A stretch of DNA of 64,000 nucleotides from Ovis canadensis (GCF_042477335.2 NC_091249.1:44438001-44502000), one strand, 5' to 3'; shown: positions 37,744-51,274, counted from the stretch's first letter. Notes: generated by a model from the letters alone, not told the origin. Numbers and translations: made by a program.

Positions 37744-40700
37744 CAGTCAGTCAGTTCAGTAGCTCAGTCGTGTCCAACTCTTTGCAACCCTATGAATTGC
37801 AGCACGCCAGGCCTCCCTGTCCATCACCAACTCCTGGAGATCACTCAGACTCACGTTCATCAAGTCGGTGATGCCATCCAGCCATCTCATCCTCTGTTGT
37901 CCCTTTCTCCTCCTGCCCCCAATCCCTCCCAGCATCAGAGTCTTTTCCAGTCAACTCTTCACATGAGGTGGCCAAAGTATTGGAGTTTCAGCTTTAGCAT
38001 CAGTCCTTCCAAAGAACACCAAGGGCTGATCTCCTTCAGAATGGACTGGTTGGATCTCCTTGCAGTCAAGGGACTCTCAAGAGTCTTCTCCAACATCACA
38101 GTTCAAAAGCATCAATTCTTCAGCACTCAGCTTTCTTCACGGTCCAACTCTCACATCCATACATGACCACTGGAAAATCCATAGCCTTGACTAGATGGAC
38201 CATTGTTGGCAAAGTAATGTCTCTGCTTTGCAATATTTTATCTAGGTGGTCATAACTTTCCTTCCAAGGAGTAAGCATCTTTTCATTTCATGGCTGCAGT
38301 CACCATCTGCAGTGATTTGGGAGGCCCCCAAAATAAAGTCTGACACTGTTTCCACTATTTCCACATCTATTTCCCATGAAGTGATGGGACCAGATACCAT
38401 GATCTTCGTTTTCTGAATGTTGAGTTTTAGGCCAACTTTTTCACTCTCCTCTTTCACTTTCATCAAGAGGCTTTTTAGTTTCTCTTCACTGTCTGCCATA
38501 AGGTTGGTGTCATCTGCATATCTGAGGTTATTGATATTTCTCCCGGCAATCTTGATTCCAGCTTGTGTTTCTTTCAGCCCAGCGTTTCTCATGATGTACT
38601 CTGCATATAAGTTAAATAAGCAGGGTGACAATATACAGCCTTGACGTACTCCTTTTCCTATTTGGAACCAGTCTGGTTGTTCCATGTCCAGGTCTAACTG
38701 TTGCTTCCTGACCTGCATACAGGTTTCTCAAGAGGCAGGTCAGGTGGTCTGGTATTCCCATCTCTTGAGGAATCTTCCAGTTTATTGTAATCCACACAGT
38801 CAAAGGCTTTGGCATAGTCAATAAAGCAGAAAGAGATGTTTTTCTGGAACTCTCTTTTTTGATGATCCAGCAGATGTTGGCAATTTGATCTCTAGTTCCT
38901 CTGCCTTTTCTAAAACCAGCTTGAACATCTGGAAGTTCATAGTTCACGTATTGCTGAAGCCTGGCTTGGAGAATTTTGAATATTACTTTACTAGCATGTG
39001 AGATGAGTGCAATTGTGTGGCAGTTGGAGCAACTTTGGCATTGCCTTTCTTTGGGATTGGAATGAAAACTGATCTTTTCCAGTCCTGTGGCCACTGCTGT
39101 TTTCCAAATTTGCTGGCATATTGAGTGCAGCACTTTCACAGCATCATCTTTCAGGATTTGAAATAGCTCAACTGGAATTCCATCACCTCCACTAGCTTTG
39201 TTCGTAGTGATGCTTTCTAAGGTCCACTTGACTTCACATTCCAGGATGTCTGGCTCTAGGTGAGTCATCACACCATCGTGATTATCTTGGTCGTGAAGAT
39301 CTTTTTTGTATAGTTTTCCTGTGTATTCTTGCCACCTCTTCTTAATATCTTCTGCTTCTGTTAGGTCCAGACCATTTCTGTCCTTTATTGAGCCCATCTT
39401 TGCATGAAATGTTCCCTTGGTATCTCTCATTTTCTTGAAGAGATCTCTAGTCTTTCCCATTTGGTTGTTTTCCTCTATTTCTTTGCATTGATTGCTGAGG
39501 AAGGCTTTCTTCTCTCTCCTTGCTATTTTTTGGAACTCTGCATTCAGATGCTTATATCTTTCCTTTTTGCCTTTGCTTTTTGCTTCTCTTCTTTTCACAG
39601 ATATTTGTGAGGCCTCCCCAGACAGCCATTTTGCTTTTTTGCATTTCTTTTCCATGGGGATGGTATTGATCCCTGTCTCCTGTACAGTGTCATGAACCTC
39701 CATCCATAGTTCATCAGGCATGCTATCAGATCTAGTCCCTTAAATCTATTTCTCACTTCCACTGTATAATCATAAGGGATTGGATTTAGGTCATACCTGA
39801 ATGGCCTAGTGGTTTTCCCTACTTTCTTCAATTTAAGTCTGAATTTGGCAATAAGGAGTTCATGATCTGAGCCACAGTCAGCTCCTGGTCTCATTTTGCT
39901 GACTGTATATAGCTTCTCCATCTTTGGCTGCAAACAATATAATCAATCTGATTTTGGTGTTGACCATCTGGTGATGTTCATGTGTAGAGTCTTCTCTTGT
40001 GTTGCTGGAAGAGGGTATTTGCTATGACCAGTGCATTCTCTTGGCAAAACTCTAGTAGACTTTGCCCTGCTTCATTCTGTACTCCAAGGCCAAATTTGCC
40101 TGTTACTCCAGGTGTTTCTTGACTTCCTACTTTTGTATTCCAGTCCCCTATAATGAAAAGGACATCTCTTTTGGGTGTTAGTTCTAAAAGGTCTTGTAGG
40201 TCTTCATAGAACCGTTCAACTTCAGCTTCTTCAGTGTTCCCAAGTAAGATGTTAGGTGTTGTGAGAGGGCATCAGAGGGCAAACACACTCAAACCATAAT
40301 CACGGAAAACTAGCCAATCTGATCACACGGACCACAGCCTTGTCTAACTCAATGAAACTAAGCCATGCCATGTGGGGCTACCCAGGATGCGAGGGTCATG
40401 ATGGAGAGGTCTGACAGAATGTGGTCCACTGGAGAAGGGAATGGCAAACCACTTCAGTTTTCTTGCCTTGAGAACCCCATGAACAGTATGAAAAGGCAAA
40501 ATGATAGGATACTGAAAGAGGAACTCCCCGGGTTAGTAGGTGCCCATTATGCTACTGGAGATCAGTGGAGAAATAACTCCAGAAAGAATGAAGGGATGGA
40601 GCCAAAGCAAAAACAATACCCAGCTGTGGATGTGATTGGTGATAGAAGCAAGGTCTGATGTTGTAAAGACCAATACTGCATAGGAACCTGGAATGCCAGG

Positions 40701-40905
40701 TCCATGAATTAAGGTAAATTGGAAGTGGTCAAACCGGAGATGGCAAGAGTGAATTTCGACATTCTAGGAATCAGCGAACTAAAATGGACTGGAATGGGTG
40801 AATTTAACTCAGATGACTATTATATCTACTACCGTGGGCAGGAATCCCTTAGAAGAAATGGAGTATCCATCATGGTCAACAAAAGAGTCTGAAATGCAGT
40901 ACTTG
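37744..40905 (-). mobile_element. Near full-length BovB LINE with inverted 5' segment
   Basis: The part 37744 to about 40240 is antisense. It covers the 3' tail, the reverse transcriptase and most of the endonuclease region; 39721-38612 still gives a 369-residue frame (EAEDIKKRWQEYTGKLYKKD, GIPVELFQILKDDAVKVLH). The part from about 40258 to 40905 is in plus orientation and holds the upstream region (gagagggcatcagagggc to aacaaaagagtctgaaatg). The 12-bp gattattagtgt flanks the whole at 37732-37743 and 40906-40917. The short catalytic-box frame LRYADDTNLMADS at about 38.5 kb is intact, but several frameshifts kill the ORF. Confidence 0.93.
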
Positions 40906-40994
40906 GATTATTAGTGTAGGACACCCATTTTTATGCTGACAGTTAAACTTCTATTCTTAGATTTTTAAGTGCTTTGTTTAGAAAAGGACAGATT

Positions 40995-41076
40995 AAAGAA
41001 AAGAAAGAGAAAAGCAGAGTAGGAATTCAAACCAATAAAGATGATGACTAGAAAGAGGAAGGACAAGAACTTTCAG
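40995..41076 (+). repeat. Copy B of the purine-rich local repeat
   Basis: Counterpart of 37063-37140, with shared aggaattcaaa and tagaaagaggaaggacaag. Family not recognised. Confidence 0.6.
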
Positions 41077-41800
41077 ATTGTATACATAGCACATACAGAC
41101 CTTAAAAAATTGATAGGGCTTATTAATTTCTCCTTTATCACAGGTGGTATCTATGATTTAAAAAATGATCAGAACTAGTTCACACTTATTTCAGGTGAGC
41201 TAAATTGGTTATTGCTGGTGTATGTGATTCTGTCCATAAGAGAGCTAAGCTAAACAAAGTATATTCATATCATGTTTAGTTTAAAAATAAACACAAATAA
41301 CACTTCACCATTCACTGATCCTCTAAGTTTTGGCTGTCTTTACTGAAAAACATCCTTTTAATTATATCCTGAAAACAGCATGGAGAATGACTTTCTTTCA
41401 CAACCAGTTTTCCCTTGAGGGAAAACACATGTTCAAAGTACAAACAACATTCCAGTTTCCAACTTAAGGCTACTTAATTTCTGCACAATGATGTCATATT
41501 TAAGACTACTGAGCTTGCTCCTGTTCTTATCATTTCTTCTGTAGTTCTACATTTTAGGCCCATCCATGGAAAGAGACCCATCATTTCTACAGAACAATGA
41601 GAACACATTTGAAATACAAATACCTTCCAGGTTACAAAAAATTTCTAAAAGGAATCAAAATTAACATCCCAAAACAATTTTTTGAAATAAAACCTACAAG
41701 CTGATTTTAAAATCTGTTGCTAGAGAAAAGATATAAGTCTTGCTAAGAAAATTCTGAGGGGAAAAAAAAAAAACAAACTTAAGTAAAAACAGCTACTTGA
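41077..41800. other. No feature seen
   Basis: AT-rich; an A12 stretch precedes the SINE. Nothing recognised. Confidence 0.5.
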
Positions 41801-41996
41801 AGTCACTCAGTCGTGTCTGACTCCTTGTGACCCCATGGACTGTAGCCTACCAGGCTCTTCCATTTATGGCATTTTCCAGGCAAGAGTACTGGAGTGGGTT
41901 GCCATTTCCTTCTCCAGAGGATCTTCCCGACCCAGGGATCGAACCCAGGTCTCCCGCATTGTAGGCAGATGCTTTACCGTCTGAGCCACCAGGAAA
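41801..41996 (-). mobile_element. Bov-tA SINE
   Basis: Reverse orientation: agtcactcagtcgtgtctga to accgtctgagccaccagg. Little diverged from the consensus I know. Confidence 0.92.
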
Positions 41997-44900
41997 GTCA
42001 ATAAATTACAAGGCTATAATAATTTAAAATGTCGTATTTGGTCAGAGACAGATGAGCAGAAAAGGGAGTGAGTCTATGAACAATGGAGTGAATATTAATA
42101 TACAGTGACATTTCAAATCAGTATAGAAGGACAGACAACCCAACTATTCAAAAAAGGCATTAAAACAATATGCATTTTGGAAAAACTAGAATAGTAAGAT
42201 ACCAACCACGCATATGTTTTACAATAATTCTTAGCTGCAGTAACAGCTAACACACTAAATCTCAGTGACATAACCAAATATTTACTTATCTCTTGCTCAT
42301 GTGAAGTTCAATCGGTGGCTGGATAGGGTTATAGGGATCTGTCCCATGCAACCAAGCAGGGACCCTGGCTGATATTAATAGAAATTTCACCATCTTGTAA
42401 CTCTATCTTGTAAGGCTGCCCAAGATGTTTAACATCTAGCTGGAAAACAGAGAAATGTGGGGCAGGTGAAAATCATGTACCTACATTCTTCTGGCCAGCT
42501 TTTGCCAACTTCAAGGAGGCTGGGAAGTGTAATTTAGACAGGTATCTAACTAAAAGAAGAAATAGGTTAAATGAACACTTCTTAGCCAGTTTCTAACATA
42601 GTATGTCCGTCTGGTTACCAGGTGCCCTACCTCATAAAGCACACTCCCTCCTTCCCCAAGAGAGAAAACTCAAAATTCCATTCAGTTATCGCAGTCAGCT
42701 CAAAGGCCAAGATCTCTGAATGATGTGTGGTTCTTTCCACCAGTTCTGGATACGGCCACTTGAGGTTCCAGTGACACTTGCACTAACAACAGTTACAGAA
42801 ATCTCTCTATTGCCACCAGACCCAATTTACCACAATAGAGCATGGACAGGAGGTTTGTGATATAAATTGCCATCTGGTAAAAGGAATATGGGAGACACAC
42901 AGAAGGCACTGGTTATATCCTTCTGGCAGGCATTTTGAGATCCTTCTTTCTAGTAGTGGGCCACTTTCCTGATAGCAGCTTTTCTATCTAGAAGGAACTA
43001 CTTATATGGTATTCTTCATAGCTTTGAATCTACCTTTCTGGAGATTGTTTGGTCCATTATTACATTTGAAATAAATCATGGGGATATTGACTTTCCTGGG
43101 AGCCTTTAGTTTTTGCAACTCATCTCTTCTCTAAGCAAGTTTGGGATCCCCCAAACACTCATGACAGAAAATTCAAAGGTTACTGAAATCCAGACTTCCA
43201 ATTTTGTTGGCATTATAAAAAAGCAAACTACTATTTTTGAAGGAGAGGTATCTATTCACTTACATATGCTAATAGTATCCTTCAAAGTTCTTTCCTAAAT
43301 ATAATTCTCAAGCCTGCCTTATTTCTTTCCATTTGCCAACATGGCTTAAATCTATCATGCTTAGGAGGAAATGCCACATATTTACTTAGGTCTCTGTAGA
43401 CCCAGAAGTCTTAGTGGACATTTGTCCATTATCTCTTATTATTTGGGACTAGAAGTCATGGCTTTTTCATCTTTTTTTTTCTGCTTTCGAACTAACAGAT
43501 TTTTCCTAAACCCCATTTTTTTCCCATCACCCTGTTAAGTCCAGAGTAACAATCAACACTCAATACCAGCATTCCATTCTCCAGCCTCTCTCCTTAGTAC
43601 TATGAGGTCAATAAACACGTCATCCACCTTTTAAGCATTTGCAAATGACCATTTAAAAAAAAGTTTTGTCACTGTATGCACAAATCTCCTGTTTTATAGC
43701 CTTGGATATTAGTTTCCATCTTGACTGTATGGTGGACCAATGCTAAGTATATTTTGGATTTTTGTCAGAGGAACATTCTTTTTCTAGCAACAATTTCTGT
43801 ATCAGAGTAACACTTGTACTATAAAAAAAATTCTCACTGGTTTTACACAAAGGTGTTTGATAGAGGCTAACTTAAGTCAATTTGGCTTAAGTGGAGGGAA
43901 AGGTGGTAAGTGTGATTTCCACAGTTATTGTGGTTCCCACATTGATGGTTATTTCATCTTAAAAACAGGGTCCTCTACTGTCCCCCCCAGGACTTGACAC
44001 CTGAGGGTCAAAAGAAGGGTAGAAGATAGATGATGATTTCATGGGGCAAACCTAGAAGTAGTTTATATAATTTTCACTCATATTCCACCAATTAATCCTT
44101 GTCACGTCCCCAACCTAACTTCAGGAGAGGCTGAGAAACACAAATTCACAGTAACTAACTGGTTTGATTATTTCAGTTTGCCCATCAGGGTAAATTCCAG
44201 AAATATTAAGGTTGAAAGGTAAACAAAAACCCATGAAAGTACTAGAGGAAAATGTAGGATAATTATTTAGAGATGTCAAGAACCCTAAAGGGTATGGGAA
44301 TTCCATGGGCCTACACTGGGCACTCAGGAGAAAGATCGGGGACAGAGCAAAAGCTGTTCTTGATGGTGCAGGCCTGAAAGAGGAGAGATTACTGCTGGAG
44401 CAAGGACACAAATACCTACAATGATCCTTCTTCCTTACTGAGAAAAAAAGCCTTAAGCCACAATAAGGTCATCAAACATTGTTAACCAGAACACAGGTAC
44501 AAAGACTTGCTATGGCTTGGGGAAGGGTAAAAGGAAAAATACAAAAAACAAGAAACAACTCTATCCCTGGGAAGGGTCAAGGCTTCACCCAGATCTCCTA
44601 ACTTGGGAAGGAACAAGAAACTCCACCACAGATACAATGACTGTTTAACTGTCACAAGCAAAAGGGGCAGGATCACTGAGAAAGCCACACACCCAAGATC
44701 CAGTCATGTTTAACTATAAAAACCACAGAAAAAAAATTTACAGTATGAAAACTACAGAAAAACACTGAAGCATCAAGAGCTCAAATAGTTTTTTCCCTGA
44801 GTTCTTTTTGAGAAATCTACTAGAAAACAAACTTTATCCAACAAAAGATGACTGAGAAAACTTCAGCAATTTAGCTTTAACATACTTAATTGCAAATCTA

Positions 44901-45252
44901 AGCCTAAAACAAAGGTGGGGATAAGAGTACAATAATATGTTATAGAATAATGCTCTATGTTATGTGTTGTATCTCCTAATGAAGTAAAAATAACAAAACT
45001 AAAAACTGGAAGAGAATGCAGATGGAAGGAGGAAAGTAGAATACACCCATTAGCTGTGGTTTAGGCAACAAGTGAAACTTAAGGGATGTCACTGAAAATG
45101 GATAATACAGATTGTGAATTAAAAAAAAAAAAAAAAAGGACTAAAGGCATTAAATAAAGGTAGAAGCACAAAGATAACTACCAAAATGGAAATACTGGCT
45201 TTCCTAAATATAGCATACATTATGGAGAGGAACAAAATGAATATAATTATTG
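41997..45252. other. Intergenic sequence, likely old repeats
   Basis: The parts 42.23-42.62 kb look like an old dispersed mammalian repeat that I cannot name. An A17 run is at about 45.121 kb. The ORFs of 60-100 codons here have no family signature. Confidence 0.4.
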
Positions 45253-45390
45253 TCTGAGAGGATGAGATGGTTGGACGGCATCGATGACTCAATGGACTTG
45301 AAAGTGAGCAAACTCCAGGGACACAGTGAAGGACAGGGAAGTCTACAGTGCTGCAGTTCATGGGGTTGCAGAGTTGGACACGACTGAACA
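45253..45390 (+). mobile_element. BovB LINE 3' fragment
   Basis: gaggatgagatggttggacg to gttggacacgactgaaca, about 140 bp of the BovB 3' end. Confidence 0.85.
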
Positions 45391-45779
45391 AAAGTAGCAT
45401 AAGATAATCTGAAAGAGTTGAAAGCAATCATATTCATCTTATTAACAACTGTGAAAGGGTTTAATTTGATTATACGGAAAGATTTTCAAGCTGGCTCATA
45501 AAGGCTCAACTCTTTTCAAGAGACATCTCTGAAACAGAATGATTCAGAAAGACTAAAAATCAAAGGACAGTCAAAGGTGTTTCAGACAAATGGAAACACA
45601 AAGAAAACACGGACAGCAAAATTGATATCAAAGTAGAAAGAAAGTAGCAGAGTAAGATTTTCTATGATCCCAAATGTATATATAAAAATTAAAATAGTAA
45701 ATAAAGAGGAACGAGTACATCTGAATACATCAAATAAGTGACAGACAAATGATGGAAACATGAATGACAAAAATCGAGA

Positions 45780-46170
45780 CAACTGACAATGTATGGGGCT
45801 ATTTTTTAAAAAACTACATACACATTTACCTTCTAATGTAACACTATTACTTCTAGGAACTTACTTCAAAGACACACCTGCAACAATATGAAAATACACA
45901 TTGTTGGTTCATATTTTATTTGAAACATCATTTGCAGTTGTAAAATATGAAAAATAACCAAAGGCTCATATATGGTGGTGGTGGTGGTTTAGTTGCTAAG
46001 TCGTGTCCCAACTCTTGCGACCCCATGGACTGGAGCCTGCCAGACTCCTCTGTCCATGGGATTCTCCAGGCAAGAACACTGGAGTGGGTTGCTATTTCCT
46101 TCTCCAAGGCTCATAGATAAGTGAGTGAATAAATAGATCTACTAAATGATGTGTGATGCTGTTTCTATTC
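45780..46170 (+). mobile_element. Degenerate L1 fragment split by a SINE
   Basis: ttacttctaggaacttactt, then catttgcagttgtaaaatat, then tgagtgaataaatagat follow the order of the late L1 ORF2 region. A Bov-A SINE (45971-46105) splits it. Confidence 0.5.
45971..46105 (-). mobile_element. Short Bov-A SINE with 10-bp duplication
   Basis: A (tgg)n run, then agttgctaagtcgtgtccc to gctatttccttctcc. The 10-bp aaggctcata is repeated at 45961-45970 and 46106-46115. Confidence 0.88.
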
Positions 46171-46499
46171 TGTAATGGCTTAAACAAAAATAAACATCAA
46201 ATAGTTCTAAAGTCTGACATGCGTCTCAATGGGCTAAAATCAGACAGCCAGTAGGGCTGTGTTCCTCTTTAGAGGCACTCGGGTAGGATCCTTTCCATGG
46301 CTCATTCAGGTGGTTAGCAGAATTCAGTTTTTTGAAGTAGTAGGCCTGAGATTCCCATTTTCTTCCTGGATGTCAACGGAAGGCTTCTAGAAGCCACTAG
46401 CTTTCCTCAGGCTGTGATTCTGTCTGTCTTCAGAGCAAGCAACAGTGGATACAGCCTCTCACACACCTGGTCATGTGCCAGGTGCTGTGTACTACATCC

Positions 46500-46625
46500 T
46501 CGATACTTTTTTGTACCTAGCAGTTTGAACCTCTTAATCCCCTTCACCTATCTTGCCCCTCCCACACCTCTCTCCCCTTGGTAACCATTAGCTTGTTCTC
46601 TGTATCTGTGTCCATTTCTATTCTG
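46500..46625 (-). mobile_element. L1 3'UTR fragment (antisense)
   Basis: ccccttggtaaccattagct, gttctctgtatctgtgtcc and ttctattctgt follow the usual reverse L1 3'UTR order. Confidence 0.45.
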
Positions 46626-46694
46626 TGATAGTCATTAGTTTTATTTTAAAGAAGGAAGACCTCTATGGACAGATCTGTAGTGATTTCCAGAATA

Positions 46695-47943
46695 TGTTGG
46701 GTTGGCCTTTGGTTTTTAACTAAAAATAAGACACATTTTTCATTTTCACCAAGAACTTGATTGAACAACACATTCACTATGTTGTTCCACTACTTTCTGG
46801 TATTTTTCAGGCAACTTTGTCATTCCATCATCCCAAAACTTTCTCTCCTTTTGAGCAAACAACTGTTCCAGGTGTCTTTTCAGTCTTCTAGGAAACTGAA
46901 GCTTTTTGCATTAAGAGAATTTTGTAAAGACTGAAATAACTGGACATGTGAAGGTGCAATGTCTGGTGAAAATGGTAGATGAATCTGAACTTTCCAGCTG
47001 GGCTTTAACAGTTTTTATCTGGTCATCAAAGAAATATGCAGTCTTATGGTAAGCTGATTATGCATTTTCTGTTGACTAATTCCAGACACTATTCACTGAG
47101 TGCTTTCAGTTGGTCTAACTGGGAGCAATACTTGTTGGAAATAATCATTTGATTTTCCAGAAGATGCTCATAAGAGGACTCCCTTCCAATCACACCATAT
47201 ACACAACATCACTTTCTTTATACAAAGTTTGGCCTTTGGTGTGGTTGGTGGTTCATTCTGCTTGCCCCAGGATCCCTTCTGTTCTACAATATTATACAGT
47301 ATTCACTTTTAATCGCTTATCACAATTTGTTTTAAAAACAAAACATTTTCATTACTTTGAAGTAGGGAATTGCATGCAGAAATATAGTCAAGAAGGTTTT
47401 TTCACTTATGTGGAACCCAAACGTCAAAGAGATTAACTTGGCCAAGTTGGTGCAAATTATTTTCAACACTTGAGTTGGATATTCTGGGTATGTTGGCTAT
47501 CTCCTGTGTGGTAAAATATTGATTATTCTCAATTAATGTCTCTATTTGATTGCTATCACTTCAACTGGTCTACCCGAAGACCATGGAGGACTGTTCAGTG
47601 AAAAATGTCCAGAATGAAACTTTGTCAACCATTTTTGACATGTTTGATCAGTCATAGAACCTTCTTCATACACTGCATGAGTCTTTTTCGCATATTAGTT
47701 GTTTTTACCTTTCTTGAAATAATAAAGCATAATATGCCAAAAATGTTGCTTTCCCCGCATCTTCAATATTAAAATAGCTATACAAAAATTCACCAATTTT
47801 GATAAGTTTTTAATGTATGCTGATATGACAGCTGTCACAACAGAATCTAACAAAATTGTTCTGAACAATGTTAAAGACAACTAAGCACTAACTAGAGCCA
47901 TCTTATGGAAAAAAAACAAATGAACTTTTGGACCAACCCAACA
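46695..47943 (-). mobile_element. Mariner DNA transposon fossil (bovine mariner type)
   Basis: Terminal inverted repeats tgttgggttgg at the left and ccaacccaaca at the right enclose 1249 bp, close to the usual mariner length. The minus strand shows degraded transposase sequence with many stops. The left end is preceded by TA, as expected for mariner; the right flank has TT, so the TA duplication is mutated on that side. Confidence 0.8.
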
Positions 47944-48365
47944 TTTTTAAATGAAGAAAGCAAGGACTATAAAAGCATTTAGAAAATGTCAATTTTTATG
48001 TAAGAAAGGGGAAATAAAAAAAATACATATTTATTAATCTGCAAATAAAAACACAGGAAGAATACACTAAGGACAAATGAGGCTGATTATCTACATGGGG
48101 AGTGAGGGGTTGGGGTGAAAAGGAAAGTAACAATTTGAAGAGTGGAGCTGCCACTTCTCTGAGTATATTGTTTTATGGAGCTCTAACATACAGAACAATA
48201 TTAACATTTCACATACATAAAGAAAAAAGTAAATACAATTACCAAGGATATAGAAAATAATCCTTAAAATAAAATACAATCAGAAGTATTTGAACTAAAA
48301 TGCATTTCAAATGAAGTACTATATGGAAGGAAGAAGACTGGGGGAAAAAATACACTAATCCAGGT

Positions 48366-48905
48366 AAAATTTTATTATTACTTAAAAAAATGAGATATAA
48401 TTCATATACAGTAATATGCATCCTTATAAAGCACACAATTCAGTGGATTTTTGTATATTCACAAAGTTGTGGAACCAACACTACAATATCCAATTTCAGA
48501 ACACATCCAGTCCTTGAAGAAATGTCACATCCATTAACAGGCACTCCCTATTCCTCTCTCCCTCAGCCCTTCTCAGCCACTAATCTACTTTTGATCTCAA
48601 TGGATTTACCTATTCTAGACATTTCAAATAAACAGAACAGAACTCTAATTCATCCATGTCACAATATGTATCAATACTTCATTCTTTTTTGATGGCTCAG
48701 TAATATGCCACTGCATGTATATACCATTTATCCAGTCATCAGGGGATGGATATTTGGGTTCTTTCCTCTTTTTCTCTATTATGAATAATGCTCTCATGAA
48801 CATTTGCATTCAATTTTCTTCCCTTTAAATATGTTTTCAATTCTCTTGGGGGTACACAACTATGATTGGAAATGTGGGGTCATATTAGACTCTTATTATT
48901 CCTAT
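48366..48905 (-). mobile_element. L1 end of ORF2 and 3'UTR (antisense)
   Basis: gagatataattcatatacag, acaattcagtggatttttgt, cactaatctacttttgatct, tgaataatgctctcatgaac and gggggtacacaactatgatt are the standard reverse L1 order. The AT-rich region to about 49.8 kb may continue the same old insertion. Confidence 0.75.
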
Positions 48906-51274
48906 ATTAACATGCTTGATAGTATCCCCATGGGTCTTCAAGAGTCTATTAACTTTCATTATTTATTTTCCCTCTGTTCCTCTAACTGGATAATCTCAAT
49001 TGATCAACTGTGAGCTTCAGTCAACCCTTCCTAACTGCTCATATGTACTGTTGAACCCTTCTGTTGACATTTGTTTAAATAATGTAGTTTTCAATTCATA
49101 AACTTTTTTCTTTCTTCTTTGTAATTTTTATCTCATTACTGATATTCTCTATTTGATAAGAATAGTTCTCAAACTTTCTCTTAGACTTTTAGATATTGTT
49201 TCCTTTTGTTCTTTGAACACACTTAAAATAGCCTATTTGAAGTTTTCCTCAAATAAATTCAAAGTTTGGGTCTATTTGGGACAGTTTCTATAGATCGTTT
49301 TTTTCTCCTTGTATATGAGCCATACATTGTGCATGTGTTACAACATTCTGTTGAAAACTAGGCATTTTAAATAGTAATATATGTTGCAACTCTAGAAATC
49401 AGATATTCTCTTCTCCTTAGGGTTTGTTGTTGCTATTTTTTGTTGCTGTTTGTCTACTGACTTTTCTTAACTATTTTTTGTGAAATCTGTATTCTTTGTT
49501 GTATATGGGCACTAAAGTCTCTACTTCATTTGCTTACTGGTATGCTAATAACTGGACGAAGATTCCCTTAATGCCTGGAATTGATACTTCACTAACTTTG
49601 TTGAGAGCCCGTATGTGTGTTGGGGTACACCTTCAACACTTGGCCGGGAAGTTGACAATTCCACACTAGTCATCACTTCCTGCTTATGTAGAGCTCCCAA
49701 AGTCAACCAGAAGTGAGGGTTTAGGGCGTTCTCAGCACTTTCCTGAACGTGCACATAATCCTGTCATTCACATGGCTTTCTTAATTCCAGGAAATATATC
49801 AAAACTTATCAAAGTTCCTAAGGACAGTGAATTTTCCAGACTTCCTTTTAAGCTGTTTGATTAACTTCTGTCTTCACCAACTTATTCACTGCCTTGGGAA
49901 ATTGTGATGTTAAACAATTGCCTCTAACTGATTTCAAAAAGTGATCTCAGGAAAAAGGCTTTTCACATTGGGCAAGCTCTTAGCCAAGTCAGATAAAGAC
50001 AGAATTGCCATGGGGTCTTCCAGTGTACTACATTACTGTCAAATAAAGATAATTCTTAGGGAATGTGTCTTTGAAAAAGTTCCAACCTTTTTCTGGCTCC
50101 TCCAGTATCTGTCAGGCTGCAGGTTTTCATCATGATTGTGGGCTGCTGATTTTCAAGACACCATGGACTTGGGGAGTAGGGGATGAGAATAAAGCAAGTT
50201 AAAATGTCACAAAGATACTCTATCAAGTTTCAGCCATTTTAAATAAATAACAACCCTTAGTAAGCTTTTGGTTAATTCTACAGTTCTGAAAACATCAATT
50301 CTGACACTATGGACAGCTTTCTCCACTGCTTTTAAAGGAGAAAGGTAATTCTTGGATGTCCTTAGTCAGCCATTTTTGCTAACAATATCCCAGATAACTT
50401 GCAAACTTAGTTTTGAAATCATATGCCCTCAGGGTAAAGAAAAAGAACCTCAAACATAAATTAGTTTCATTAATAAACTTGTGTTTTGCAGAGGTATCAA
50501 CCAGCAATTTTGAAATGAACTTCTGTGTACTCTGGGGCTGAGAAAATAAATATATTGTGGAAACTAAGAAACCACCTTCCTCACTACTACAGAAAGGACT
50601 TACATGCCAAAAAAAAAAAAACAAAAAAACACAGAAAACAACTTGAAGGGGCTTCCACTAACCAAAGTAAGGATACACCAAGCATCGATAAAAAGAACTT
50701 CTATTTCCTACCATTACAAAATAACAGGAATTAGATTTATTTTTCTATATTAAACTAGACAACTGGACAAAACAGATTTGAAACAAAGGTTTCAGGCAAT
50801 GGACAAAGAGCAGTACAGGATATTAATACCTGAGAGAAAACACAAATGAGTGCTACAAGTGCACAGCTCACTGATTGAAGAGTTTCCAAATTATACTGCA
50901 ATAGGAAGGGACATCAAAATAGCCCAATAGCTTTACTTAGGAGACAGTTCAAAGTTTAGGTAGAATGTGACTAGAATTTGTAAGGCAAAAAAAAAAAGAA
51001 AGAGATGCACAGAGAGGAGTAAGTGCTCTGGAGGTCTATACAATGATTCCTTGAAATCAATCATATCAGACTGATCTGCAAAAAGTGTAAAAAGAATCTA
51101 ATAGGGCCAGGGGAAAAAAGTCACTAAACAAGAATTAGTGGAAACATCTTAACACAGGTCCAGGTCCAGTCTGCTTTCACCAGACACAACCGAAAAATCT
51201 CCTAACAGACAAAGAATTAGGCAGAATTCTTAGAATAGTAATGCCTCAGCAGTGGCACCAAATGAGCCCCAGAC
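48906..51274. other. Intergenic, probable old L1 remains
   Basis: The parts 49.08-49.79 and 50.74-51.27 kb resemble diverged L1M segments, but the match is too weak to delimit. No gene. Confidence 0.35.

Noticed and set aside
38612-39721. 369-codon ORF as a possible host gene
   Set aside because: It is the linker and reverse transcriptase start of a BovB retrotransposon and is flanked by the rest of that element.
47695-47880. Possible active mariner transposase
   Set aside because: The frame is broken by many stops across 46.7-47.9 kb; only fossil sequence remains.
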